Below are positions 34,418 through 45,969 of a DNA stretch of 64,000 nt, one piece after another. Positions within the stretch are counted from its first letter, which is position 1; every line of letters starts with the position of its first letter. The DNA lies in assembly GCF_932526225.1 (NCBI RefSeq), contig NC_064045.1:10692022-10756021 (forward strand). The letters are read 5' to 3'. The stretch comes from Nematostella vectensis. Lineage: Eukaryota; Cnidaria; Anthozoa; Actiniaria; Edwardsiidae. The notes under the pieces were generated by a model that saw only the letters and a program-made list of their open reading frames with translations, was not told the DNA's origin and searched no databases. The translations under genes were made by a program, and so were the position numbers.

Positions 34418-37400
34418 CTAATAAGAATGAGGTTGTGGACCCCCCATTGGCATTCTCTGCATAGGCGGTCCATTAGGGAATAATGGCATGGGGCGTGGCC
34501 CCCGAGCAGGGGGTGCCTGAGATGAAGGAGGGTTGCCTAACAAGGGCACAGGTCCAGTGGGCATAGTCCCAGGAGCTCCCGGTCGAGGTGGCATGCTATA
34601 AGGTACTCCCTGAGATAATGTTGGCGGCTGCTGCATGAACTGTGGCTGTTGCGCCATGAGGGGCGGGGCAGCCATGGGGTAGCCCTGGGGGTTTGTGGAT
34701 GGCATGGTCATAACAGGTGGCATAGACGGCATGGTCATTGGTGGTACCATGCTGGAAGGTGCCATTCCTGGTATGCCTGGGTTCATCTGCATTGTTGGAA
34801 GGTTTGAGGTGGGTAGGTTTGGTGTCTGAGGGGCATATTTTGGAAGGGAGGCTCTCTTTTCCTCCTGTGACAAAAAACAAAATACCACTATTAACACTAC
34901 AAATTAAATTCCTGGATAACAAAAAACTTAGACCATTATTTTCGAGTTGTAAAACAGAATTGTAACAACCAGGTTTTACTGTTAATTGAACAAAACAGAG
35001 CCTGGATTATATGCTCCAGGATGAGAAAAATAACAAAAAACTTAGACCATTATTTTAGAGTTGTAAAAGAGAATTGTAAAACCCAGGTTTCACTGCACAG
35101 TAGTATAAGAACACATATGAGGGTAGGCTTTTCCCTGGATGTGCCACTGCTGATATTTCTGATACTAGAGCTTTTAACTCCACCTGTAATATTAACATAG
35201 ACTGTTGCTAAGCTAAATAAATCACTACAAGGTTAAAATGTATATTTTGGCCTCTGTGCAAACACTTGTGTTGCTGAAATTTTGAGCATTAGCCCTTTGT
35301 CAGGAAAAAAGGACAGTTGCTAGGATTACCTTATTACACTTAATTCTCCTATCACTTCAATTTCGTGACATAGCGATTTTAAAAGCTTCGCGAAAATAAA
35401 GTGATGCGAAAATTAGGATGCAAGAAAAATAAGGGAGTAAAGAAGCCTTTGGGGGAATATTGGCCATTTAATAAGCTTTATGGAAACACTTCTTCTATCT
35501 AGTCATCTTATGTACATCTAGTACGGTGAGGGGTTGAGTTGGACTTGTATTTATAGATTTTATGAAACTAAGTTTAGCCCATGCATCTTTGTTACAAATT
35601 GTTTCAGTTTTGATGATTACAGCACATTTTAATTCAACTTGTTTTGCTTGATTTTATTATCCCAAAATCGCGAAAATAAAGTGATCTGGTTTTTACGAAA
35701 ATAGGAAAATCGCAAAAATAAAGTGTCACAAAATATCGCCATCTCAAAATCGCTTAATTTTGACGTCGCAAAAATTAAGGGTAATAAAGTATCATGAAAC
35801 TGGGTGGTATAGTTGCTACATACCAGTGAAATATCTTCATCCGGATGGACTAGTTTACTTGTTGCACCTGGGGCGACAATCATTGCCGGTTTGGCCTGGG
35901 CCACCTGGCTTGTTGCAGGCATAGGGGCTGAGAAATAGAAATATGTCAGGGAAAAGTCATCTTCATATGTGAAATTAGAAACCCAAACTAAACCATAAGG
36001 GTAAGTCACAAAACAGTATTTATTGTTTTAAAGTTTAATTCCTTTTTTTTTTTCTGCATTGTCGTAAAACATTTTGTCATAGCATATTCAAAACACCAAC
36101 CTCCTGCTATGATTGGTCCTTTCTGGAAGGTGGAGCCACCAGCTTCTACTGTTATGGGTTTAAAGTCGGCCCCTACTGGACCAGAAGATGTACTCGATGC
36201 AACAGTTCCATTGACATTCTAGAAACAAATGTACTTGTGAATATGTAGAAACTTTAACATACCTTTGGTTTGTTAAAATATATATTACCAACTAGAAACC
36301 TTAACTTATAGGTGATAATAATTTAATATTTGTCAAACTGTGCAAATGTGCTCAATACATGTCTTGTCAGGCATTTTCACTGCACACACTAATGGCTGTT
36401 TAGCCAGTCATCCTACAAAACACTCAAAAAAGTCCCACAGAAATTACATACAAGTTTTTTTGGGGGTTATAAACAAAACTAATGAAGAGTATGCTTATAT
36501 AGTAAAGGAACTTTGTGTTGATAAACTATTTCTTCAAGCATATTGTAGAATACAATCCCAATGCCTTACAAATAATGGTGTGCTTAGCCAGATCTTAAGT
36601 ACTTACATTTAGTGTGGTAAAGCGTTGGAGAGGTATCAAAACAACAGCACTTACCTGAGCAGCTGGGAAGAGTGGTTTGCTAGCTTGTACCTGGGGCCCT
36701 GGGCCCAGGGGGTTCTGAGCCCCGCCCAGCCCAGGGACCCCAACAGTACTTACAGTGCCAGTAGCTCCCATCAGTGTGCTGGCAAAGTTATTAAGGATGT
36801 GGTATTAGTAACAAGGCATAAGGTGTCAGTAAATAATACTTACCTTGCACATTCTTTTGCATTACCCGTTTTCAGTCACCATATGCCTTTCATTTTAAGA
36901 GTCACAACAGTGTTTTGGTGGACGTCAATCGTGACTTTTGAATTTCTGCATCTGTCACAGCTTTAGATTGATCACAACCAAATCAAATTCAAAGTGGATC
37001 AAACTTTTAACTGCTGTCACTGAGAAAAAAAACGATTAACACAAAGCCAGCTATTGAATTAAGCTGGAATTGTTTCTTAGCTTTGCGTTGTTGTTGATTT
37101 AGTGTGTATGTGCGTATGCATCTCGTCTGCTTTCTTGACGCCTGGTGCCTTTCTGCACTCTCTCATTGGTTAGCGGTCTAACGGCCGTCCTAACTGCGAA
37201 ATGGCTTTTGTCACAAAAAACAGTTGCGACTCAAAATGAAAATCCAAGGTGCATATGTGGCTGAAAACGAGTGTAAACACCAAATCATACTTGGATGTGA
37301 AACAGCTATAGTTTTTTTTGCTATTGCTTCAAGACACTAATTTGCCAAGTGCTTCTCAAGCACTGTAAAAATTTCAGGTCCAAAAATATTTCAAAATACA

Positions 37401-40371
37401 GATACCAAAGGAACTAAACAAAACAAGCCATGATGACATTTGTTTGCGGCTTGATAGTATTCATTTTTAAAGGTGAAAAAAAAACTATTGATAGAACCAT
37501 AGCTGTGTCACTGTCAAATGTAAATGTAATAACATATAAATGCAAATAGCTATAGACAATATGTATCATATCCTATCATTTAAAATGTCTACATTTCAAA
37601 ATACAAGCGACATGTCAGAAGATTTAAACATTGAGGAACTTATTTAGAATTCATGGCAATCAAGTTAAAAAAATCCAATTTTTACACAAACTCTTTGATT
37701 TGAAAGCATAAGTCAATTAGCTGTATCCAAAATTTGAACTTCTGTGACATCTGTATCACTGATATCTCATAATGCATTTTAATTGACTTGCCTTAAAGAA
37801 ACTTACTTGATTGTTGATCAAGGCCACATCATTCCATGCTCAATATCTTTATCGACTGCATAACCCCGAATATTAACCCTACCTTCTAATATTACCACTT
37901 GTTTCTTACAACAAAATGAAAATAGAAACTGATCAAAAAGTAAATGAAACATGGTTTTCACTGGCCTACTTTGAATATCCAGTTTCCTTGGAGAAGGGGA
38001 AGAGCAGTCACTGAAAGAAAGAGGACTACTAGCATTTTACAGACAGGTTACACGGCAAGACAACTTACCTTGGGGGCATTCTATGCATGGCCATCATTGG
38101 ACCCTGGTGCATTCCTTGCATTGGTGGCATACCTGGCAGTGAAATACACATTCTTTTTCATGATCTGAGTTCAACTAAGCAAGGTTCTTAAGGTTTCTGT
38201 TTGTCAAGCTTAAAAATTATCTGGCTGTGAGTCAAAATGGCCTGTAAGTCACTCTATTCTTGGGTAAAAACTTCGAACTTAAACCCTGACAATGGTGACT
38301 ATCAGAAAGCTGAGGAATAACTCCACTCTAATATCCATAATCAATGGCAATTCATTCATTTTCTTCAATGCTTTTTCAAAGCCCAATTGCATGACTTCTT
38401 ATAAAGTGGCCAAATCAGATTCCTTCAAATTCCTGGTTACCACATACGATAGCATTACAGCGGTTGCGAAGAAATGCCTTTGTGAGAATTCATACTAGTG
38501 TAATACTAGTGTAAGTCCCGATTCATACATAGCGCTCCTGCCATGACGAATGTAAGTGTTTGGATTGGGCACATGGACAGTTCGACATCTGAATCAATTA
38601 AGTTTGTCACGGTGTTAAGCACGGGTGCACCTGTTGTGCTGCACGGCAAAACACAACACCGATTCAAAGATCGCGCTTCTGATGTGCTGAATCAAATACC
38701 ATGTTTGTTTTATTTTGTGCAACAGAATCTCTGCTTCAAACCAACTTTTACTACATGCAAATCTATTGAGCACGACTTATTTAGTGTGACGTCGATACAA
38801 ATAGACAATTAGATTAGGCACGGCAGAAGCCACATTGAGATATCAGACTCAACAAAGATAAGAAACATATCATTTGATAACGTGCAGTGAAGTGTATGTG
38901 AGTAGAGGGAAAATCCAATTTCGAAGACATTTGTACATGCTTGAAATTGCACGCTGTTCTCACATACATATGTAATATAACACAACATTAACGGAGGAAA
39001 TGTGTGGTACTTAGCTAACTCTTTATTTTGCATTGTTGTTAGTATCGAGGATTCATTAGGATATCGTAATATAGACTTTCTTGTAGATCGTATAGATTGA
39101 TTCAAATGCAGTGTAATTTTGATATTGGTGTATTATATAGATAAAAATCAATGACTTTCATGAAATTAGATATGTCACATATCCTGTACTTGCAAGTGAG
39201 TAAAAAAATGGTTGATCACGCCCCCCACCCAAAAAAAAACCACCATTCCACCCCCCCCCCCCCTAAAAAAACAGCGATTTGATTTTCGTCTGCAGCTTTC
39301 AACCCAAAATTTCCGCGAAATTTCAAGATTTTTTCTGCATCCGGTAAGAGGTCATGTACAGTTTAACTTGTATTGCAATATAAAACAAAAACAATAACTA
39401 AGGGGCGGTCAAAAGAAGCTATTTAAAACTACACTTTGCTCACCTGGCATGGGCTGACCCGACATCATCGGCATACCCATTGGTGGTGGAAAACCTGGCG
39501 GGAAACCTGGCGGCACCATCTGCGGCATCATCATCATATGTGGGGCTGCTACCGTTACGGCAACTGGCGCATCTTCTTTGGCTATCTTAGCAGATGGTTC
39601 ATCTATAAAATGTTAGGAGTGAATTAAACAATGTGCAGAATTTGATTTGATGATTTTCAGGGTTTGAGACCTTGTCAGAAGCTGTAGATCTACTTACCAG
39701 AGTCCTCCTTTCCTTGGCGCTGCTGTCTCTCTTTCAAATCTTTCTCTGGAATCCCCTCCATTCCATAGATTTCAATCTCAGGATCTCCTCTGTTTGGTAG
39801 AGAGTTGGGAATAGCTGACACTGTCTCCTTGTGGACTTGCGTGCAGTGAATCGCTAAGCCAGGGCCTGTGTAAAGTTTCTTGTGGCAAATCATGCACTTG
39901 AAATGCTTAGCTTTCTGGTGCTGAATGAGAATCTTCTCATCATCAAAGTCCCTATTACAATACCTGTGTCATGATTAAGGTTAAAGTCATGCAAGAAGCC
40001 ATGGTATATAATTTTTCAACGCTTCACTCGCTCAAACAATGTCGATCAAAAAATCGCTTGTGCTTCCGATTTTGACCTTCTTCAATAACTTCCGATATTA
40101 ACCTTCTTTGATGACAGAAAATATTTAAAACCAAATGAAAATTGCAAGTGACAATCACAACTATTAGGGCATAAATGAGACAGAAATTAAAACTCTAAGA
40201 GAAAAAAAAGTCTCTCATCCCATCAATCAGAGTCATCGATGAAAAAAGTTTGATGAGTTTTGCGGAGTTTTGACGCAAATTCAAATAAATCCTTACAGTC
40301 CTGAACCTTTTAAATGTTTTAAAAGGATACCAGCACCATGGCTTCATCGGCTTCTTCTTTTTACGGCCCAT
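34418..40371 (-). CDS. ZNF207: ZNF207/BuGZ, Bub3-binding zinc-finger protein (8 exons)
   Basis: A nuclear and spindle protein that stabilises the checkpoint protein BUB3 in other animals. Exons in coding order: 40331-40371, 39698-39963, 39444-39602, 38069-38132, 36655-36778, 36101-36218, 35824-35927, 34418-34864. The model joins to 440 residues. The start [14 protein letters not shown] and two C2H2 fingers ([20 protein letters not shown], then [22 protein letters not shown]) are diagnostic, as is [13 protein letters not shown]. The GLEBS-type Bub3-binding motif spans the last exon junction: [12 protein letters not shown], then [10 protein letters not shown]. The rest is Met/Pro/Gly-rich low-complexity sequence, which supports phase separation in the vertebrate protein. 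The exon at 36655-36778 contains an internal GTAAGT, a possible alternative donor. MITE A sits in the last intron. Confidence 0.95.
35327..35790. mobile_element. MITE family A, copy 2
   Basis: About 464 bp, inverted relative to the copy at 6130-6509, in the last ZNF207 intron. The ends CCTTATTACACTTAATT and AATTAAGGGTAATAAAG are partly decayed. The core (TTTATAGATTTTATGAAAC, CAGTTTTGATGATTACAG) matches the other copy on the opposite strand. Confidence 0.85.
36779..39443 (-). other. ZNF207 introns 3 and 4 (about 1.3 kb each)
   Basis: Two AT-rich introns flank the 64-bp exon at 38069-38132. Apart from a poly-C run near 39240-39262, nothing is recognised. The small open frames here are not conserved. 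Confidence 0.55.
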
Positions 40372-40811
40372 TTTCGATTGAAAACTCTCTCAAACACAAA
40401 AAGAACCTTCCTTCTTCGCTGACAATACAACAAGCATGGACAAAATGGCCGACGCGTTCCAAAAGGTCCCGTATGTACCGGGAGGGACTTGTAACTAGTA
40501 AACACCCGGATGGATAATTTTCTGTATGTTTCTTTGTCAATTTTATCAGTACCACGATAATTCAATTAAGAGACTTAAATATATACAATTTTGATCATTC
40601 TATAAATTTTTTTAAGGAAAAATAAATTTTGGAGAATGTTTTAGAGAAGGAGCCAACGCAGATGCCCTGCAGAGACTGGACTCCAGCTCAACCCACGTGA
40701 CAATTTCGCGGGCAAAAGGCGAGAAATCGAACATGGAACATCGATCAACTTAAATACAGACAATCTTTCAATAAGATATTTACAATTCTACAACGGTCGA
40801 TCTCCAGAAAA
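40372..40811. promoter_or_regulatory. Divergent promoter region, ZNF207 / USP1
   Basis: 440 bp separate the two start codons. An E-box CACGTG lies near 40694, and TTTCGCGGGC near 40704 resembles an E2F site, about 100 bp upstream of the USP1 start. These site names are inference from short motifs. Confidence 0.6.
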
Positions 40812-43800
40812 ATGGCTTCAGTTGTGTCGTGTACCCCTCCTGTTAGTCCACACAGCCCTGCTAAGAAGAAAGCAAAGTTTTCTCTGCGTTTGAAAGGGAA
40901 GAACAAACCGAAATCAAGCGATGACAGCCCTAAGAAGTTGCACCCAATATTTTCTCCCGTGTCTGAATCACCGGACAAATCTACGCTTCCGCAGCCCCCT
41001 GCATTTGTTGGGCTTAAAAACAGAAGCAATTTATGCTATGCTAATGCTGTGATACAAGTGTTACGAAACTGCCCAGGTTTTGTGGATTTTGTCGGCGATC
41101 TTGATAAGCAAATGACCACAGAGGCAAGTAGTCGCTCATGAGTGGGGGGGGGGGGTAGGGGTGATGGAACATGTGGTTTAAGGTTTAATACCCTTTGGTG
41201 CAAATTTCATATGAATGTATAATATAAAAAAACATAGAAATCCCAGTCAACATTTAGATACACATACTCCCCTACCTCAAAAAAATTACAAATTAACACC
41301 TGGGATTGGGATGGAAAATTTCTCTCATTCAAATATTTTTTTCCTATAAGAACATCCAGCCTTGCCTGAGCTCTCACTCACTTTATTAAGTTTTATGTTA
41401 CACCAAAATTCCAAGAAAATGATTTTCCAAATTGATGGCCATAGGGTGGTGGTGTGTAAATGTTGAGAATCAAGATGGCTGCCAGAATGCATGTGCGTGA
41501 TAGCTAGTTATTATAGGCCTCTTTAAACCTAGCTTTTATGGTTTAGGGTGATGAGTGCCATTCAAAAGAGGAAAGCAAAACTGCAGTTATGGTGGAGCAG
41601 CTTAGCAAGGTACACACAAAGATACGCTGGAACCTGGTTAATAAGGACATCCTTATGACCAACAATTCCTTAGAACCTGGTTAATAAGGACAACATTATG
41701 ACCTACAATATTTAAGAACCTGGTTAAAAAGGACGTCATTATGACCAACAGTACCCTAGAACCTGGTTAATAAGGACACAATTATGACCAACAATACCTT
41801 AGAACCTGGTTAAAAAGGACGTCATTATGACCAACAGTACCCTAGAACCTGGTTAATAAGGACACAATTATGACCAACAATACCTTAGAACCTGGTTAAT
41901 GAGGACATCATTATGACCAACAATACTCTAGAACCTGGTTAATAAGGACATCCTTATGACCAACAATACTCTAGAACCTGGTTAATAAGGACATCCTTAT
42001 GACCAACAATACCCTAGAACCTGGTTAAAAAGGACACCATTATGACCAGCAATACACTAGAGCCTGGTTAATAAGGACATTATGACCAACAATATTTTAG
42101 AACCTGGTTAATAAGGAAGTCATTATGACCTATAATACCTTAGAACCAGGTTAATAAGGACATTATTATGACCAACAATACCCTAGAACTTTGTTAATAA
42201 GGGCGTCATTATGTCCAACAATACCTTAAAACCTGGTTAATAAGGATGTCATTATGACCAACAATACCCTAGAACCTGGTTAATAAGACCAAGGCAGGGA
42301 CCTGCAAAGCTGCTCTTAATTTCTGTGTCCTTGATGCACATTGTCTTTATTTGTGCTATGTTAATGCACCTCTCCACCAATCAGAAAGTGCACAATATGT
42401 CAATTATTTTACAGTGCTTTTCTCTCCTGTAGCTTTTGCACCAATTAAAAGAGATAAAAGATGACTTCATTGAGAACAAGGAAAACTGTCTGCATCTTTT
42501 TCAACGTGCAGGACGCTTGGTGCTTGCCGCAGACCCAGCTGACTTTATGGAATCATTCAGGTAGTTAAAGTCAACAAAAAACAGTGCATCATTACCAATG
42601 TTGAGCCCCTTAAAATTGTCTTGTAGCCCATAAAAAAGAAAATTATGCCCTTTACGCCAAGATTTCTCCCCCTCCCTTCTTATTTACTTGCCATCCCAAA
42701 AAGAAAACACAATGATGATGGTAATGGCAATGAGAAAGTGATAAAATAAGCTATTTTCTGTTTTATTTACTTGTTTTTATAATTCCAAATAAGGGAATAC
42801 CTTGTTTTTGCCAAAACAATGTATGAGATAATTGGGTCTACTGCAGGACCCTAACCCTAAGTCCCATCCTTTCATTCATAACTTTTGGAGAGATTTGCCA
42901 AGGCCTGTAACTTCTGTGTAAACTGTTGGCCATCAATTGTCTCAGTGCCAAGTGTTGTAAGTGGTTACACTGTAGACCTCAACTAATCATTTTTATTATT
43001 TCAGGCAAATTTACTCCATTTTTGAAAACCACCTCCAGCATGACTCTCAGGAGTTTCTTCGAACCTTGATAATTGCTCTGCATGAGGCATCAAAACTCAT
43101 AAACAACAACAATAATGAAGTCCAAAATCAAAATGCAAGCTTGCAACAAAAGCCAAAATCTAAAGCAAGAAAACAACTGATTCTCAACAAAGATGGTAAA
43201 TTCAGCACCAAAGAAGTCGAGGAAGTAAACATTGTTGAAGAAATGTTTCAGGGTAGACTTGTTCATGAAACAAAGTGTCTAACATGTGAAAACGCCAAGC
43301 AGAGGTTTGAAGATTTTCAAGATGTCAGTGTCCCTGTTCATGAAGACCAACAAGCCATTGATGCTAAGAGAAAACTTATGTTATCCCCAACACCCAAGAA
43401 AGACGAAACTGTTAAGAAACATACTTTAGAATGGGCTATATCACAGTTTGCTACTGTGGAGGTTTTAAAGGATAATAACAAGTACTTCTGTGAGAACTGC
43501 TGCACCTACACTGAGGCAAGACTTAGTACATTCTTTGATCTGCTACCACAGGTGCTGACTCTACATCTGAAGCGATTCACGTCGGTCTACTCGGGGTAAG
43601 AAACTATGTCTCATTTTACAGCTGACACGCTTTGTTACAGTAGAATCTGCATTTTACAATATGCCTCGAGAGAAAGAAAATGTATCGTAAAATCGAGATA
43701 TCACAAAGATGTCGTGGATTTTATGATATATATGAAAATCTATTGAAAATATTGTTGTAGTGAGGTTTGGTTAATTATCAACTTTAACAAAATAGTGATA

Positions 43801-45685
43801 TTGTAAATGTACTCTGTGTAAGACTGTACAGTTTACTCTTTTCGAAACTGTAATCTGTATTTAACACAATCTGTCAAGTAAAAAAAACGATTGACTGTCC
43901 AGTACATGTGTGGTATCTTGAGTTTTTCTTTCTTTGTTAATAGAAAGAAATTTTACATTTTAAATTCATTTAAAATTGGAAGACAAATTATGTGTTGAAA
44001 TTTCAATATAACTATCCAAAAACAAATTTTTATAATTTATTTACCAAAATTCAATTAAAAATATTGGATTAGCTTTCAAAAATCAGCCAATGGAGATGGA
44101 TGCTCTCCTACACTTTGTATTTTGCTAGGATTGACAAAATGATATCTGACCAGATGGTCAAATAAGGGTGTCCTTAAAGAAAAGTCTCACTTTTAAAATA
44201 TTATATGTTTGTTTGGGTCCCATATGATACTGACAGGGATTTCAATTAATTAATTTTCTCATTTTCTTTCGAAGGCTATCTCCTGGCTTTGTGTCAAAAA
44301 TCACCAGCAATCTTGAGACGCCATTGATGCTCTCCGTTTATGATTGGTCCTCCGAGGCTTGCCGGAAGAAATGCACCAATTATGAGCTGTTTGGTATTGT
44401 GATGCATTCTGGGATGACTTCATGTAGTGGTCACTACCAAGCGTATGTCAAAGTGAGGTCAAATTTGACAAAATTAGTCGCTAACAACAGAGGGGTAGAA
44501 TGTCATAACCAGGAAACTGTCCAGAGAAAAGGCTTAACGAATGAGGAAAGCCTAGATTGCTCTAAGAAGCTACAAGATAACACTGCGGTGAATGATGAGA
44601 GCGAATGCTTTTCGAAACATCAAGTTCAGTCCAGTGGATACGATTGTCGCAATGAGCAATGCAGTGAGAATACAAAAGCAGCTGAAAGCTACCAGGTTAA
44701 ACAAGAGCTTTTAAACCAAGAAAAGGACAAAGAAATTAGTAGGGATGGTTTAACACAATCAAATGAATGTGAGGGTAAAGATAGCCAGTGTGATAAGAAG
44801 AAAATAAAAGGGGTAAGGAAATCTCTAAGGCGATTATCCAAAAGCAGAAAGATATCTGAGTCGACACCAGCAAGTCTAGAAGCAGACGACAATGAAGTTG
44901 TTAGCAGTAATGCTTGTAAAAGAGCTAGGTTAGAGCAGGTCACCCAACCCACGGCCACTGAGAATACAAATAACGCAGAACAAACAACCTGTTCTTTTGG
45001 ATTGACAAGTATAACCAAATTCTTTCACAAGTCAAGAAAGAAGTCGATATCCACGACAAAAGATAACGAATCTTCCATCAACATCGTGAGTAATTCCGAA
45101 GAAAATGACGTTACTCAACGTTCTACAGATTCATCTATCGGCAGCGCGCCGCACCTTACCGGTACACAATGCAAAGGAGGTGCTAGTTCGACCTGTAACA
45201 ACAGTCCACTGTCACGCTCTATGTCACACAACCCCCAATGCACTAAGAAGCTACAGCGATCACCGGCAATTCGACAACTGACTTTTCAAGTCGGGGAAAA
45301 GGGGGTAACTTTGAGTCGAGAATCCCCTAAAAATAAATCTGCAATGGCAGAGGAACGCGACATTGTAAAGTCTAAAGACGAGGGTGTTGTCCCGAATCAG
45401 GATAGACGCAATGAGGTCCAAGAGGAGGGCCCTAAAGGGTCCTTATTGGAGAAGGGCCTTAAAGGCCCCTCGTCGGCGACTGGCCCAAATGGATCCACAT
45501 CGGGGAAGGGCCCTTATGGGTCCTCACTAGAGAAAGGCCGTGAAAGGTCGTTATCAGAGTGGGTACACTTTGATGACTCGGATGTGTACCTTGTTGACGA
45601 TGCCGATGTTGCATCGCTTCTATCGTCTGCGGAGTCCTCGTTTACGTCACCTTACCTTCTGTTTTATAGAAGATGTGACATCTAG
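40812..45685 (+). CDS. USP1: Ubiquitin-specific protease USP1 (5 exons)
   Basis: Deubiquitinase that acts on FANCD2 and PCNA with partner UAF1 in other animals. Exons: 40812-41123, 41547-41609, 42433-42560, 43005-43595, 44275-45685; they join to 834 residues (human about 785). The Cys box has SNLCYANAVIQVL with catalytic Cys75. QHDSQEF (179-185) follows, then paired zinc-binding CxxC motifs (CLTC, CENC), VLTLHLKRF, and the His box GHYQAYV with His418. A long, Ser/Lys-rich, probably disordered insert then precedes the terminal box with VHFDDSDVYLVDD (candidate Asp near 798) and SPYLLFYRR. That layout, a split catalytic domain with a distant last motif, is typical of USP1. Intron 1 starts with GC (GAG then GCAAGT), the only non-GT donor in the seven genes. 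A weak Gly-Gly (KGGASS) in the insert could be the autocleavage site, unproven. Confidence 0.94.
41629..42290. repeat. 43-bp minisatellite, about 16 units, in USP1 intron 2
   Basis: The unit contains AGAACCTGGTTAATAAGGAC and ATTATGACCAACAATACC. It fills the first three quarters of intron 2 (41610-42432), starting about 20 bp after the donor. Single-base variants (TAAAAAGG, ACAATTAT) recur in alternation, suggesting two-unit duplication. Confidence 0.93.
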
Positions 45686-45969
45686 TTGTGCCTTTGTACA
45701 GAGTGAGTCGTAGTGGAGTCCTCGTTTACGTAACCTTACTTGCTGTTTTATAGAAGATGTGACATCTAGTTGTGCTTTTGTACAGAGTGAGTCGTAGTGG
45801 AGTCCTCGTTTACGTACCTTACTTGCTGTTTTATAGAAGATGTGACATCTAGTTGTGCCTTTGTACAGAGTGAGTCGTTAGCGGAGTCCTCGTTTACGTC
45901 ACCTAACTTGCTGTTTTATAGAAGAGGTGACATCTAGTCGTGACTCTGTACAGAGTGAGTCGTAGTGCA
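45631..45969 (+). repeat. 84-bp tandem array of the last USP1 coding segment, 4 units
   Basis: Units start GGAGTCCTCGTTTACGT at 45631, 45715, 45799 and 45883. The first encodes ESSFTSPYLLFYRRCDI and the stop. The other three repeat the coding end, the stop and the start of the 3' UTR. Candidate polyadenylation signals lie further on (ATTAAA near 46097, AATAAA near 46289). Confidence 0.93.

Noticed and set aside
36625..36966. 113-codon sense open frame
   Set aside because: It is the antisense shadow of a ZNF207 exon with intact splice sites on the minus strand.
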